Shown: positions 1-8,634, counted from the first letter of the stretch. The stretch: DNA of 64,000 nucleotides from Bremerella sp. JC817 (GCF_040718835.1 NZ_JBFEFG010000259.1:1-64000), one strand, 5' to 3'. Notes: generated by a model from the letters alone, not told the origin. A program made the numbers and translations.

Positions 1-85
1 CGTGCGAGTAGGGCCGCATAAATTTGCCCGCCAGCTTCATGCTGAGGCGAGCCACGGCGATCAGGTTGTTTTGCTTCGTGCTCAT
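1..85 (-). CDS. Possible transposase, N-terminus only (cut by window edge)
   Basis: Reading leftwards from an ATG at 85 gives an open frame of 28 residues (MSTKQNNLIAVARLSM..., ending RPYSH at the window edge). The start resembles DDE transposases that continue with a 'QHQLFACLVLK' type segment, but too little is visible to be sure. If correct, an insertion sequence lies at the left edge of the island and may have truncated the gene fragment that follows. It could also be an unrelated gene start. Confidence 0.4.
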   Translation of the reverse strand, partial: MSTKQNNLIAVARLSMKLAGKFMRPYSH

Positions 86-108
86 GCCTGATAATCTAAC
101 GCTGGGGA

Positions 109-384
109 ATTGAAAACGGAAGATTGGTTTTCAACAGGGCAAATATTTTCAAAAACCTAAGCCCTCAAGAGCGAGAAAGCATCCGCCTTTATGTCCCGGC
201 GATAGTTGACACCACTATTCATTCACTGCTCTCCATGCTTGATGAAGACAAATACGGAATTCGCGTGACTATCGAAGATGCTGGCGTCGACAACATTGCC
301 GATATAAGCGATGGACTGCCACACGAACTATCGACAGAGGATGGATGGATAGCTAAGTACAGTCGTTACCCCGAGATTCGATAG
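109..384 (+). pseudogene. 5'-truncated immunity-like protein fragment
   Basis: The open frame has no ATG (only TTG at 124, with a stop at 97-99) and encodes about 86 residues ending just before repeat R1. The peptide reads like the C-terminal part of a real protein, with 'SDGLPHELSTEDGWIAKYS' near the end. That wording resembles small proteins I have seen near immunity genes, but I cannot name the family. The first codons (IENGRLVFNRAN) are matched by a second, shorter remnant at 11128-11181, so this gene family occurred at least twice in the island. It is probably a remnant, although a rare start codon cannot be excluded. Confidence 0.5.
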
Positions 385-521
385 CCAGGGTGCCATGGCA
401 ACGCCCCTGCGTGGCGACGCTTTGCACCGTGAAAAGATCACGCACTTCGCACTGGCCAGAGGCCAGTGGCACACGTAGGATGCGGAAGCAGGTGTTAGGT
501 GTTGCCAGTGCCGCCTGGCCG
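385..521 (+). repeat. Island repeat R1
   Basis: First of 18 same-orientation copies. The full element has four parts: a left end CCAGGGTGCCATGGC; a hairpin ATGGCCACG/CGTGGCCAT; a core stem CACTGGCC-AGA-GGCCAGTG followed by GGCACACGTACGATGCGAAG; and a right end GCCAGTGCCACCCGGCC, an imperfect inverted copy of the left end. R1 lacks part of the middle segment. It starts one base after the stop codon of the preceding fragment. No open frame is conserved between copies, so it is structural DNA rather than a gene. Confidence 0.9.
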
Positions 522-834
522 AACAACGGCATTTAATCGCGCTGGGGTTACCCTTCATCTCCTGAAACAGCTTGGTTATTCCGGAGATGTCACCCAATTG
601 CAAAAAGACGCAAGCAACAACTTGACCGTCATACGTATCGAAGGAGAAGTCGTGGGTTTCCTACCGGCCGCGGGATTTCCTCCCACCATCGTCAATATTC
701 AAACCAGTGATCCTGGTCTGCCGGAGAATCTCCAGGAACGATGGGACCAGAAAATCATTGCAGGTTTCGTTCAACGCCACTCAATGGACTTCCTGCTTAC
801 CTCGTTAAGAAAGATCGTGGAGGGATCACAACAC
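522..834 (+). other. Open stretch of unclear status between R1 and the ankyrin gene
   Basis: About 313 bp stay open in the same frame as the ankyrin gene downstream, giving a protein-like peptide (for example GEVVGFLPAAGFPP). The only upstream start codon lies inside repeat R1, so this is either a remnant of another gene that happens to be in frame or a true N-terminal extension. I favour a remnant, because the ankyrin protein has a signal-peptide-like segment shortly after its ATG at 835. Confidence 0.4.
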
Positions 835-1830
835 ATGGCGCTGCGATTCTGTTCGCTAAAGGGAGCAATAAGACAGCACCGGTCGCGATTTGTTATGGCT
901 GCGTGCACTACCATTGCCTTACTGCTTATCAACACGGCCATATGCGAGAGACAAGTCTACGCCGTGGACCCCACAACTTTAACGCAAAGCCAGCTTCAAG
1001 CGATCGTTGAGAAGGCATTTGACGAAGAAACGACAGTTGAACTAACCATGGCCCTTGTCGCTGCACAACGTCTCAAAGTTACTACCCTGATAAATCAAGA
1101 GAGGGCTGACATCAATGCAAAAGGGAATTTTGGCGTACGTCCGATTCATTTCGTGACCGACTGCGGGACGTTGGACAGCGTGAAGCTGGCACTTGAATTT
1201 AAGGCAGATCCGAATGTGGTTAGCCAAAGTCACCTGACACCTCTGTACCTGGCGACTAAGAATCCTGAGTCTTTTGGCAAGTTCAAGTTATTACTTGCAA
1301 ATGGAGCAGATCTCTCCTTGGCGGATGAACATGCCATGGTCGGGTACAACTACGGGCTGGCATTTCGCCTTTTAAGGCACTCCTGGAAAGATGGTCGATA
1401 TCACGTCGAACTGGCGGAAAACTTTTGGTGGTATTTAGACCATGGGGGAGACATTGACGCCAGGCTTTTCATCGGGATGCCAATCCTGGAATATCTCCAC
1501 ATGCGCAATTCCTTCGAGTTTATCCACGTATTGCTTTCGCGCGGGGCGAATCCATTCCTCGATTCAGACAGCTACGCATCCAAGATGAAGCAGGAATATT
1601 ATACGAGAATGGCGGACGATCCCGATCATTGGTTGGAAAAGATCAGACAGAAGCTAACTACGCTTGAGGACAACAATGAACTGAAAGAAGAAGCAAAAAG
1701 AAAAGACAATCAGCTGGAAAAGTTGCATCAGCGATATCCATCGCAAATCGCAATCGAAGCAGGTCTGAAGTGGGAGGAAATGGAAGACATTATCAAGTCA
1801 CTCAAATCGCATGACAATTCGGATCGCTAG
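835..1830 (+). CDS. Exported ankyrin-repeat protein
   Basis: About 331 residues from the ATG at 835, which has GGAGGG about 11 bases upstream. A hydrophobic segment (AACTTIALLLINTAI) near residue 25 looks like a signal peptide or anchor. Ankyrin-like repeats follow at about residues 85-165 (RADINAKGNFGVRPIHF, then LLLANGADLSLAD) and again near 215-250 (YLDHGGDIDARLF, LLSRGANPF). The C-terminal 80 residues are charged and probably coiled coil. It is clearly related to the ankyrin protein at 51764-52738. Ankyrin proteins are a recognised class of immunity or accessory proteins beside polymorphic toxins. The role here is inferred from context only. Confidence 0.8.
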   Translation: MALRFCSLKGAIRQHRSRFVMAACTTIALLLINTAICERQVYAVDPTTLTQSQLQAIVEKAFDEETTVELTMALVAAQRLKVTTLINQERADINAKGNFGVRPIHFVTDCGTLDSVKLALEFKADPNVVSQSHLTPLYLATKNPESFGKFKLLLANGADLSLADEHAMVGYNYGLAFRLLRHSWKDGRYHVELAENFWWYLDHGGDIDARLFIGMPILEYLHMRNSFEFIHVLLSRGANPFLDSDSYASKMKQEYYTRMADDPDHWLEKIRQKLTTLEDNNELKEEAKRKDNQLEKLHQRYPSQIAIEAGLKWEEMEDIIKSLKSHDNSDR

Positions 1831-1911
1831 CGGCTGCTTCAAAACCCAGACGTTATAAACTTGCGCCAGGTACCGCCTTGCGTGACACCTACCATCGAAA
1901 CGAGTCCTTCG

Positions 1912-1995
1912 ATGGCAGGAAAGCCTGAGGTTCTGCTCACCGGCGAGCAGTGGGAAATGGTGACACCGTTCTTTGCTGAGGTCCCGACAACTCGG
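1912..1995 (+). pseudogene. IS5-type transposase N-terminal remnant
   Basis: From the ATG at 1912 the frame reads MAGKPEVLLTGEQWEMVTPF, which matches the usual start of IS5-family transposases ('LTDEQW..I.PLLP'). The homology ends where repeat R2 begins at 1996, so only about 28 codons survive. The open frame continues through R2 into the next gene by chance. This is one of several remnants that stop at a repeat edge. Confidence 0.55.
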
Positions 1996-2152
1996 CCAGG
2001 GTGCCATGGCAACGCCGCTGTGTGGCCATGCTTGGAAGAGCCAAGTGCTATTCACTCGGTAACCCAGTACGCACTTCACACTGGCCAGAGGCCAGTGGCA
2101 CGCTTAAGATGCGGGAGCTGGATCTTGTCGATGCCAGCGTTATTTTGCCGAG
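1996..2152 (+). repeat. Island repeat R2
   Basis: Carries the left end, a diverged middle, the intact core stem CACTGGCC-AGA-GGCCAGTG and a degenerate right end. It follows the transposase remnant directly, and the signal-peptide gene begins 74 bp downstream. Confidence 0.85.
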
Positions 2153-2226
2153 CCCAGGGTGAGGAAATCGATTCATTTTCCAACCGCTGGCTTGAAAGAC
2201 GCAAAGTGAGTCAGGGAGTTTACGGC

Positions 2227-2796
2227 ATGTGTTATCGCAAGTTGTGGTCCGGTACTTTGTGGACAATTGCCGTTGTCACCGGTGTATTGCCGTGTGAAAT
2301 AACTAGTGGTGCAGATCCGAATGATGTAGTGCAAGATCCGAATACCTGTGCATTCGCAGAAGATGTATTTGACTCGTTGCCGTCTGGTATGACGGGCAAG
2401 GTAAGGTATTCGGCTGGACAGGTCTTTGTGGATGTCGCGTTGCCAGAGCAAGAACTTGTACCCCGAAATGGCACGGGATTGCCCCCTGGCACAAAATACG
2501 GAGATTGGAAAGCGACTTTCATTCTCGTGCCCGTTTTGAGCAAGGATGATCTAGAGGCAATTCGCGACTTGGAATCACAACATGCCTCGAAGTTGCAAGA
2601 GAGTGTTCCAACGTATGCACACATCGCATGTCGTAACTATTGGTTTCGAGTTACTTACGGACGTTATCTGCCGTCGTCTGGTGCGGCAAGGGAAAAGCTC
2701 AGGGAATTCATCCACACGTTGGGGGAGAAGTCGACGAGCTTAATACCGAATAACGATGGAACCAGTATCTTGGTTCGACAATTGTTAACCGAGTAG
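2227..2796 (+). CDS. Hypothetical exported protein
   Basis: 189 residues from the ATG at 2227. I chose this start because all upstream sequence in the frame belongs to repeat R2 and a transposase remnant. Residues 1-30 look like a signal peptide (basic start, then LWTIAVVTGVLPC), so the product is probably exported or membrane anchored. The remainder contains VDVALPEQELVPRNGTG and ends with a charged C-terminus. I do not recognise a family. It is one cassette between R2 and R3. A divergent immunity or lipoprotein role is possible but unsupported. Confidence 0.7.
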   Translation: MCYRKLWSGTLWTIAVVTGVLPCEITSGADPNDVVQDPNTCAFAEDVFDSLPSGMTGKVRYSAGQVFVDVALPEQELVPRNGTGLPPGTKYGDWKATFILVPVLSKDDLEAIRDLESQHASKLQESVPTYAHIACRNYWFRVTYGRYLPSSGAAREKLREFIHTLGEKSTSLIPNNDGTSILVRQLLTE

Positions 2797-2937
2797 AGTT
2801 TCCAAGCCCATCAAAAGACATTTCGTAGTGAATGGTGTCTGCGTGGATGACTTCCACGTTTCGGCTGGGTGTGACTACTGAAAGCCCCAACTGGTTCGAT
2901 TTCCGACCATGTGCCACTGCTGCACTCCGTAGTTTTA

Positions 2938-3070
2938 GCAGGGTGCAGGCCCCTGCGTGGCCACGCCTTCACCCGCGAAACGCGAGAACCCGCCGAAGCC
3001 CGATTCCGCGTGAAAGCTCGGCATGCACTTCGCACTGGCCAGAGGCCAGTGGCACACGTACGATGCGCTC
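2938..3070 (+). repeat. Island repeat R3
   Basis: The left end is shortened (GCAGGGTGCAGGCCCCTGCGTGGCCA). The core stem and CACACGTACGATGCG are intact, and the right end is missing. The element stops right at the 3' end of the convergent SMI1/KNR4 gene. Confidence 0.85.
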
Positions 3071-3071
3071 G

Positions 3072-3569
3072 TTAAAGAGTCTTCAAGGTGCCGTTTTGCA
3101 TCGACTGCAGGAGCTTACTGGCCCACTCCCGGATGGAAAGGTGTTCGATGGGTCGGTCGGAGTCCGACTTCCAAAAGGCAATCAGTTGGCCAGCCATGCC
3201 ACCGTCGACGGCCTCGGTGTCGACGCAAAGGTAACTGCCGCCGCCGTTGTGCAGGAAAGGGATCCAGCCGCGCCGCCAGTACCGTGGATCTTCAAAATCG
3301 CTGCCGATCATGCCGTCCAGTTCTGCCTTCGTTTCACAGACCTCGTCGAACGTCATGAAGGTCCGATTGCCTTGCATGGCATCGCTTGACATCGGATCTT
3401 GCCCGTCATGCCAGCGGTACAACGCGATCAAGTCTGCCGGCAGTTCCTGTGCGAATGCCGCTGCAAACGCCGAGAACTTCTCAGGCATCACGCCCGATCG
3501 CAACCGCCTGTGGTAAGCAGGCCGATGGACACGCAACCAGTCATCGATGCCCTTCAGAATCTCTTCCAT
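3072..3569 (-). CDS. SMI1/KNR4 (SUKH) family protein
   Basis: 165 residues, with an AAAGGT Shine-Dalgarno just upstream of the ATG at 3569. It has the SUKH layout: an N-terminal helix pair (WLRVHRPAYHRRLRSGV), 'LPADLIALYRWHDGQD', then 'WIPFLHNGGGSYLCVDTEA' and 'GQLIAFWKSDSDRP'. The run LYRWHDG plus the glycine-rich nucleotide-like loop is typical of SMI1/KNR4 proteins, which very often act as immunity proteins against polymorphic toxins. It is one of few cassettes read against the repeat orientation. No cognate toxin is visible, so the immunity role is inferred. Confidence 0.85.
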   Translation of the reverse strand: MEEILKGIDDWLRVHRPAYHRRLRSGVMPEKFSAFAAAFAQELPADLIALYRWHDGQDPMSSDAMQGNRTFMTFDEVCETKAELDGMIGSDFEDPRYWRRGWIPFLHNGGGSYLCVDTEAVDGGMAGQLIAFWKSDSDRPIEHLSIREWASKLLQSMQNGTLKTL

Positions 3570-3735
3570 CTCGACCTTTAACGCAGAACGAAAGCGATAA
3601 CGGATCCGCCGCCCATGGGCGATAAACTCTCAGCCCGCGTCAGCAGCGGCCAACGTTTGATCCGATCGTTTATACTGAAAGCCAATCACGCAGCCAAGAG
3701 AATCGTCGCTACCCATATGGCGTTTAGAACGATTG

Positions 3736-3863
3736 CCAGGGTGCCATGGCCGTAGCAATATTACACTGGTAGCCTGCTGACACGCACTTCGCACTGGCCG
3801 AAGGCCAGTGGCACACGTACGATGCGAAGCTGGTGTTAGGTGTTGCCGGTGCCACCCAGCCGA
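3736..3863 (+). repeat. Island repeat R4
   Basis: Left end CCAGGGTGCCATGGCC, then a short replacement segment instead of the usual middle. The core stem has a GAA loop (CACTGGCC-GAA-GGCCAGTG) and the right end is complete (GTTAGGTGTTGCCGGTGCCACC). The altered loop with an intact stem suggests the hairpin is what matters. Confidence 0.9.
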
Positions 3864-3944
3864 ATGCCTGGGCACCCGAGGCATTGTTTGCCTATTGAAC
3901 CGTATGAGTCGTCGTGCCAATACTGGCAATATCAGGAATTACCG

Positions 3945-4424
3945 ATGCAGGTCAACTGGTCAAAAGTGTGTTCTTCAGAAGTCATTTCTCTCATGAGAGA
4001 AGCTGGATGGTCGCCTGGGCGGGAGGTGTCCCCTGAACAATTGCACAAATGGAAAGTTGAACTGGAATCGGACGGATTTACGATAACGGATAACGCACGG
4101 AAAGTATGGCACGAACTTGGTGGGCTCAAAATTCATCAGCGAACGCTTGCGTCTGGACAGATCATTCCCGGACTGGATTTTGATCCTTTATGGGCAGACG
4201 GCGAATTTGATCGTATTGAATACTGGGAACGGAAGCTGAGTACCCGAATGACTCCCATCGGTATGATTGGAGGGGGGATGCTGATAATGCTGGCTGAGGA
4301 TGACACAGTTTATATGTGTTTTGGCCCGACATTGTTCTTTTGTGCACAATCATTTACCGAAGCTATGGACTCACATTTGGTGGTTGATAAGAAACCACAC
4401 CAATGGATCGGTGACATTGAATAA
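3945..4424 (+). CDS. SUKH-3-like immunity-type protein
   Basis: 159 residues from the ATG at 3945. The frame is open upstream only because it runs through repeat R4. The N-terminus (VISLMREAGWSPGREVSPEQ) and the later 'ARKVWHELGGLKI' match the SUKH-3 pattern: a 'LREAGW.PGR' helix, then 'FL..FGGL'. The C-terminal half contains GMIGGGMLIMLAEDDTVY, a glycine-rich strand pair typical of SUKH folds. SUKH-3 proteins are predicted immunity proteins. The gene is a stand-alone cassette between R4 and an HsdR remnant. Family assignment is from memory of motifs. Confidence 0.8.
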   Translation: MQVNWSKVCSSEVISLMREAGWSPGREVSPEQLHKWKVELESDGFTITDNARKVWHELGGLKIHQRTLASGQIIPGLDFDPLWADGEFDRIEYWERKLSTRMTPIGMIGGGMLIMLAEDDTVYMCFGPTLFFCAQSFTEAMDSHLVVDKKPHQWIGDIE

Positions 4425-4495
4425 ACTCTACTCTGTTGAAACAAATCCGGGGTAAGGTGCTTTGTTGCGAACTAATCGTTTGCAGGAGTCCTTAT

Positions 4496-4624
4496 TCAAT
4501 CGATCGCCACGCTGGCACGGACTTTGGTGACAAGCTCCCTGGCGATCACTTTCAGCTCACCTATCCCCATCACCTCGGTCGCACTGTTGCCCTGGGGCAG
4601 GGCATTGATACCGTTCGTCAATCT
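4496..4624 (-). pseudogene. HsdR (type I restriction subunit) C-terminal remnant
   Basis: The minus strand from about 4624 to a stop at 4496-4498 reads INALPQGNSATEVMGIGELK and then VIARELVTKVRASVAID. This matches the region of HsdR that normally continues 'TIDWTLRESVRA', but a stop replaces that part. The other end of the homology coincides with repeat R5 (4630). Only about 43 codons of a protein that is normally around 1000 residues remain, so a type I restriction locus was once present or partly captured. Confidence 0.65.
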
Positions 4625-4629
4625 AGGTG

Positions 4630-4802
4630 CCAGGGTGCCATGGTCACGCCACAGCGTGGCCATGCTTTCCAACGCGACACGATCGATCTCGTCGAAGCGA
4701 CATTCACCTGGCTACCTGAGACGCACTTCGCACTGGCCAGAGGCCAGTGGCACACTTAAGATGGCAAGTCCGGGTTGGTCGTTGTCCGGGCCTCCTGGCC
4801 GA
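4630..4802 (+). repeat. Island repeat R5
   Basis: Full-length copy with an intact core stem. The right arm is diverged (GGTTGGTCGTTGTCCGGGCC). Its left end abuts the HsdR remnant. Confidence 0.9.
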
Positions 4803-4909
4803 TGCTACGGACTACACGCGGTTTATTCAGAGTCATCATGAGAGCCATGGGGAGTTTCGTCGTCCGATTGTGGAAACGGAAGAGGGAAGCCCTGACTCAA
4901 AGTTGTTTC

Positions 4910-5938
4910 ATGGTACTGGCCGTCACCAAACCGATTGCATCTGTTGTTATTGCCTCGATCTTGCTCCTGGTCATTATCATCGGTTGTGAGCGTGGGCACG
5001 TAGATCCCACTCGTCTCACCGATCGTCCCGGGGGTCGAACAACAAGCCAGGACTTAGCCGCGATCGCTGCGACGTTTCAATGGGAAACGGATAGGGACGT
5101 GGCCCAACGAAGAGGGGCGGCCATTGAACGGTTGAGTGAGCTCGGTCACGTTGACATCGCACAAAACTCATTGGACTGGGTCAACTATCGCGTGGTTGAA
5201 CTCGAGAATCGTATCGACGTACCCTTGCCTGACAAGCTTGTGGAAGGCGTGGCGTTCGAAATCGAATGGCTAGGGGGAATAACCGAGACTGATCTCGGCG
5301 TTCCAATTCCACCCATGGCTGAAGAACCCACCAACCTTCCCCAGTGGAGAGTCAATGACAAGTTACTCGCAGAGACGCTACCTCACCTTCCCGATTGTCG
5401 ATATTTGATTCTGCAGGGGTCGCTGGTAACCGATAACGGTATCGCAACGGCATGCGAGATTCCTTGCCTGGCAGAACTTCGAATCGCCAATACCTGGATC
5501 CATCGCTATCCCTCGTTAGTCACGAATCAGGCCATGCGTCACGTGGGCCGACATCCTTCTCTGCGAAAGGTGAGTCTTAAGTGCCAGCCGATCACCGACG
5601 AAGGAATCGAGCTTCTGAGTCAAAGCCGCACCATCGAAGAAGTCGACCTATGCAACTGTCCAATTACGTCGAATGCGATCATCTCGCTGGCCAGGATGCC
5701 GAACCTGTCATCGTTGAACGTGAGCACTTCTGACAGCCAATACATCGCCCCTCGGGCATACACGCCAGACCTCAGCAGCTGGTCCCCAGAAATAGGTCAG
5801 GCACTATCAGAATTGGATGGGAAGTTGATCTCTGTGACCATCCAAAATGTGCCGCTTCATCCCAAGATTCGGCAGGCATTTGAAAACATGGAATCGGTAA
5901 CGGACTTCAAATTCAATGAAGTTTCTAAAGCAGAGTAG
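4910..5938 (+). CDS. Leucine-rich-repeat-like lipoprotein
   Basis: About 342 residues if the ATG at 4910 is used. That start gives a clean lipoprotein signal (VIASILLLVIIIGC, with Cys as the acylation site). ATGs at 4838 and 4847 would add an unusual 20-24 residue extension. Residues 150-300 contain irregular LRR-type units (CLAELRIANTWIH, SLRKVSLKCQPITDEGIELL, TIEEVDLCNCPITSNAIISL, PNLSSLNVS) of the kind common in planctomycete surface proteins. It probably sits on the cell envelope and binds protein ligands. Related LRR cassettes occur at 11463 and 13229. Confidence 0.8.
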   Translation: MVLAVTKPIASVVIASILLLVIIIGCERGHVDPTRLTDRPGGRTTSQDLAAIAATFQWETDRDVAQRRGAAIERLSELGHVDIAQNSLDWVNYRVVELENRIDVPLPDKLVEGVAFEIEWLGGITETDLGVPIPPMAEEPTNLPQWRVNDKLLAETLPHLPDCRYLILQGSLVTDNGIATACEIPCLAELRIANTWIHRYPSLVTNQAMRHVGRHPSLRKVSLKCQPITDEGIELLSQSRTIEEVDLCNCPITSNAIISLARMPNLSSLNVSTSDSQYIAPRAYTPDLSSWSPEIGQALSELDGKLISVTIQNVPLHPKIRQAFENMESVTDFKFNEVSKAE

Positions 5939-5976
5939 GGGTTTGGCCAGTACAAAGTGGATCATGGGCCTGAACG

Positions 5977-6115
5977 CCAAGGTGCCATGAAACGATCGAT
6001 CTCGCCGAAGCGAAAATGACCACGCATCCTGACACGCACTTCGCACAGGCCAGAGGCCAGTGGCACACGTATGACGCGAAGCTGGTGTTCGGTGTTGCCA
6101 GTGCCACCCAGCCGG
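5977..6115 (+). repeat. Island repeat R6
   Basis: Left hairpin deleted (GCCAAGGTGCCATGAAACG). The core stem has one mismatch (CACAGGCC) and the right end is complete (GGTGTTGCCAGTGCCACCCAGCC). Confidence 0.88.
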
Positions 6116-6159
6116 CTAAATCGAACTTCACCGAACTTTCCTAACGTTGAGTTTTAATA

Positions 6160-6660
6160 ATGGCTGATCATTTAATAACTAAAGGTGCGCAAGACGCAAG
6201 ACGAGATTGGGAACAAGAACGCGGTTGCTTCATGAACTTCGGCGAATTGTATAGCTATCGGCCAATTATAACTAGCCAAGGATACTACATGCGACTGTCG
6301 TGCGATGAATGCTACGTCAATGATTATAATACTGAGATGACACGGCTGATATCTGAATTTGGTGTCCCATGGTGGGCGCCAGGTAGTCGCATCCCTTCAG
6401 AAGAGATTGTTCGAGAGCTACTCGAAGATGGTACGTCTTACGAGAGGTATCAACCACCGAGTAAAAAAGTAAGTAACCTGCTTTTGTCTCGTGAATCGAA
6501 CTGGATATCGGAACATGGTTGCAAGCCCACCGTCATCGCAGTGGACCCTGAGCGTCAAGTGCTTTTGGTTGGTGGGCACACTTCAAGTGGCTTTCGTGTT
6601 GACATCGTTGATCTGGTCTACAATTCATGGATGCATACTTATGAGCCTGGGCAGATTTAG
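6160..6660 (+). CDS. Hypothetical cassette protein
   Basis: 166 residues, visibly more AT-rich than the flanking chromosome. It contains aromatic-rich strands (GELYSYRPIITSQGYYMRLS, then VPWWAPGSRIP) and ends with HTSSGFRVDIVDLVYN. No signal peptide or membrane segment is visible, so it is probably cytosolic. A start at ATG 6232 would also be possible because the ribosome-binding site at 6160 is weak. I do not recognise a family. Size and position between R6 and R7 match the other immunity-like cassettes. Confidence 0.65.
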   Translation: MADHLITKGAQDARRDWEQERGCFMNFGELYSYRPIITSQGYYMRLSCDECYVNDYNTEMTRLISEFGVPWWAPGSRIPSEEIVRELLEDGTSYERYQPPSKKVSNLLLSRESNWISEHGCKPTVIAVDPERQVLLVGGHTSSGFRVDIVDLVYNSWMHTYEPGQI

Positions 6661-6762
6661 GCTCTGTCAGAAAACGGTGATTTGACTTTCAATTGATGAC
6701 CTCCAACCGTTGAAGAGCACATTCTCTTTTCAACACACAGAGGTCCATCATGGCACGCCACT

Positions 6763-6893
6763 GCCAGGGCCACGCCCTTGTGCGACCATGCTTTCCAACG
6801 CGACACGATCGATCTCGTCGAAGCGATATTGACTTGCCAGCCTCACACGCACTTCACACTGGCCGAAGGCCAGGGGCACACGTAAGATGCACC
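6763..6893 (+). repeat. Island repeat R7
   Basis: Left end GCCAGGGCCACGCCC, middle segment similar to R5, core CACTGGCC-GAA-GGCCAG with a diverged outer base, and CACACGTAAGATGC. The right end is missing. The 100 bp before it hold no gene I can support. Confidence 0.85.
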
Positions 6894-6951
6894 CACTTGT
6901 TTGCTGCACAACTCTTATGGCTTGCTACGGCACAGCTCGGGGCGATGGCCA

Positions 6952-7263
6952 ATGATCATTCGTGATCGCGAGGGGCGGAATCTGGCTCAGGTTTGGAAGT
7001 CGCAGCGGCGGGCGATTCGGGCCGAGTTTTCTGCCGGGAACATTTCGGTTTGGTTCACCGGATATGTCGAGTCGTATTCCGAGACCGAGATCGTCCTGGC
7101 CCGCGACTCCGATCAGATTTCGATCTCGCTCTTCTGTGCGAACTTCCGCGTGATCGAACCTGATGGCTCGTCCAACGGCATCCAGTGGCAAGGCTTCGCG
7201 CGGGTCGTCGTGATTACGACCGACGCAAACACGGCCTGCACGTTGTGCGAACTGAATGCCTGA
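6952..7263 (+). CDS. Hypothetical small protein
   Basis: 103 residues from the ATG at 6952. It begins with MIIRDREGRNLAQVWKSQRR, and the centre contains beta-rich stretches (AEFSAGNISVWFTGYVESY, then TEIVLARDSDQISISLF). It may be a small beta-barrel domain. The longer frame on the opposite strand has shuffled, arginine-rich composition and is rejected. Function unknown. It lies between R7 and a decayed repeat copy, like other cassettes. Confidence 0.6.
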   Translation: MIIRDREGRNLAQVWKSQRRAIRAEFSAGNISVWFTGYVESYSETEIVLARDSDQISISLFCANFRVIEPDGSSNGIQWQGFARVVVITTDANTACTLCELNA

Positions 7264-7288
7264 CGATTCGCCTCGCTTCGACTTTTTG

Positions 7289-7336
7289 CTGGCCAGCAAT
7301 CGCCCCGCCACGTAAGATGCGAGTCAAACGCCAGGC
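7289..7336 (+). repeat. Decayed partial copy of the island repeat
   Basis: CTGGCCAG followed about 13 bases later by CCACGTAAGATGCGA and CCAGGCAGG matches the core-to-right part of the repeat, but the second stem arm is destroyed. Its position between two genes fits the regular repeat-gene alternation. Confidence 0.45.
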
Positions 7337-7360
7337 AGGTCGCCACACGAGAGAGCATGC

Positions 7361-7447
7361 GTGACCGTGACCAAAGAGATGCAGTGCCGCCTAACGCTGA
7401 ACTACGACCACGACTGCGCCGAAGACCCCAAGTTCTACGACGATTAA
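7361..7447 (+). CDS. Very short ORF or gene-end remnant
   Basis: A GTG-initiated 28-codon frame (VTVTKEMQCRLTLNYDHDCA, then EDPKFYDD and stop) has natural-looking composition. It could be a small peptide or the C-terminal end of a lost gene. No clear Shine-Dalgarno is present. Listed as tentative. Confidence 0.25.
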   Translation: MTVTKEMQCRLTLNYDHDCAEDPKFYDD

Positions 7448-7487
7448 ACCGCTTCGCGATCAAGTCCAGCCAGATCCAGGACATGCC

Positions 7488-8480
7488 ATGAACACCAAGC
7501 CGATGCGACGTTGCTGGATGGTATTGCTGCTGGGCGTTGGCATGTTGGTCGGATGCTTTGGCATGACGCAGGTCGAGCACGCGCATGTTGGGTTCGATCT
7601 TTCGCCGGACGGGCAGACGGTGGTTTTTTCGTCCTCGAAAGGAGACCTGTTTCTGTGGGAGATCGAGTCCGAAACGCTGACTCGGCTGACCGATACCAGC
7701 GTCATCGAAACGCTGCCATGCTTTTCGCCGGATGGCAAGTCGATTGTCTATGCCCGGAGCCAGGCCAAGGACAATTCGTTTCAAATCTGCCGGCTCGATA
7801 TCGACACGCAGAAGGTCACCGAGCTGACCACAACGCCAGACACCAACGACATGTGTCCGCAATTCAGCACCGACGGCAGCACGGTCTTCTTTGCTCGGGC
7901 CACGCTGCTTCGCGACTATAGCCTGGGCGGAAAGATTTGGGACAAGTGGTATGTCTGCCAGGTTCCCGCCGCAGGAGGCCCGGCCACGCAGATCACCGAC
8001 GAACCGTACGCTTCGCTCTATCGCATCGTGCAACAGGCCGATGGCACGCTGGTCTATTCCGCCGACAATTATAAGATGCCCAGGGTTTTTACGCGGCTGT
8101 ATCGCGTGGGCGAAGATGGGATTCCCACGCCATTCACGCCGGCCGATCCCGACGCGGCCCTTCGCAAGGATGCGCGCTACTACGACGTGGCGCTGGCATC
8201 CGACCAGCAGACGCTTGTCTACGTGTGTGACGCGCGAAAAGACTTCTATTACGACATCCGCTCCGACCACGGAGACGCGGCGCCGCAGTTTCTCGCACGC
8301 AGCGAAGTCCGCTTGAATCGCCACCCAGCCATGGCGCCCAATGACGAGTACGTTTATTTTCTGGCCGGCACCAGCGCCAACTTCAGCAACCGCACCATCT
8401 ATAGCCTGTGGCGAGTCGATCGCAACGGCGAAACAGAAGAGGTACTGCCAGAAGCGATGCTAACCGACCCGGTGCCGTAA
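7488..8480 (+). CDS. Beta-propeller (TolB/WD40-like) lipoprotein
   Basis: 330 residues. AGGA precedes the ATG at 7488. The N-terminus is a lipoprotein signal (LLLGVGMLVGC). Repeated propeller blades carry the TolB-type 'SPDG..I.F.S' signature: FDLSPDGQTVVFSSSKGD, CFSPDGKSIVYARSQ, QFSTDGSTVFFARAT and later APNDEYVYFLAGTS. A role in envelope protein binding is likely for such propellers. The specific ligand is unknown. The gene is higher in GC than neighbouring cassettes and resembles core planctomycete lipoproteins. Confidence 0.85.
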   Translation: MNTKPMRRCWMVLLLGVGMLVGCFGMTQVEHAHVGFDLSPDGQTVVFSSSKGDLFLWEIESETLTRLTDTSVIETLPCFSPDGKSIVYARSQAKDNSFQICRLDIDTQKVTELTTTPDTNDMCPQFSTDGSTVFFARATLLRDYSLGGKIWDKWYVCQVPAAGGPATQITDEPYASLYRIVQQADGTLVYSADNYKMPRVFTRLYRVGEDGIPTPFTPADPDAALRKDARYYDVALASDQQTLVYVCDARKDFYYDIRSDHGDAAPQFLARSEVRLNRHPAMAPNDEYVYFLAGTSANFSNRTIYSLWRVDRNGETEEVLPEAMLTDPVP

Positions 8481-8491
8481 CACCCGCCAAA

Positions 8492-8634
8492 GCCAGGTGC
8501 CATGGCCAAGTTCCGCCGCGATGCGATCAACCTCATCGAAGCGTTATCCGCCCGTTAACGTTCCCCTCACTTCCCACTGGCCAGAGGCCAGTGGCACACG
8601 TACGATGCGAAGCTGGTGCCAGCGCCACCCGGGC
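8492..8634 (+). repeat. Island repeat R8
   Basis: Left end CCAGGTGCCATGGCC, middle GATCAACCTCATCGAAGCG, intact core stem, and shortened right end (GGTGCCAGCGCCACC). Confidence 0.9.

Noticed and set aside
1861..2226. Extended N-terminus of the gene ending at 2796
   Set aside because: The open frame crosses a transposase remnant and repeat R2. The real protein begins with a signal peptide at 2227.
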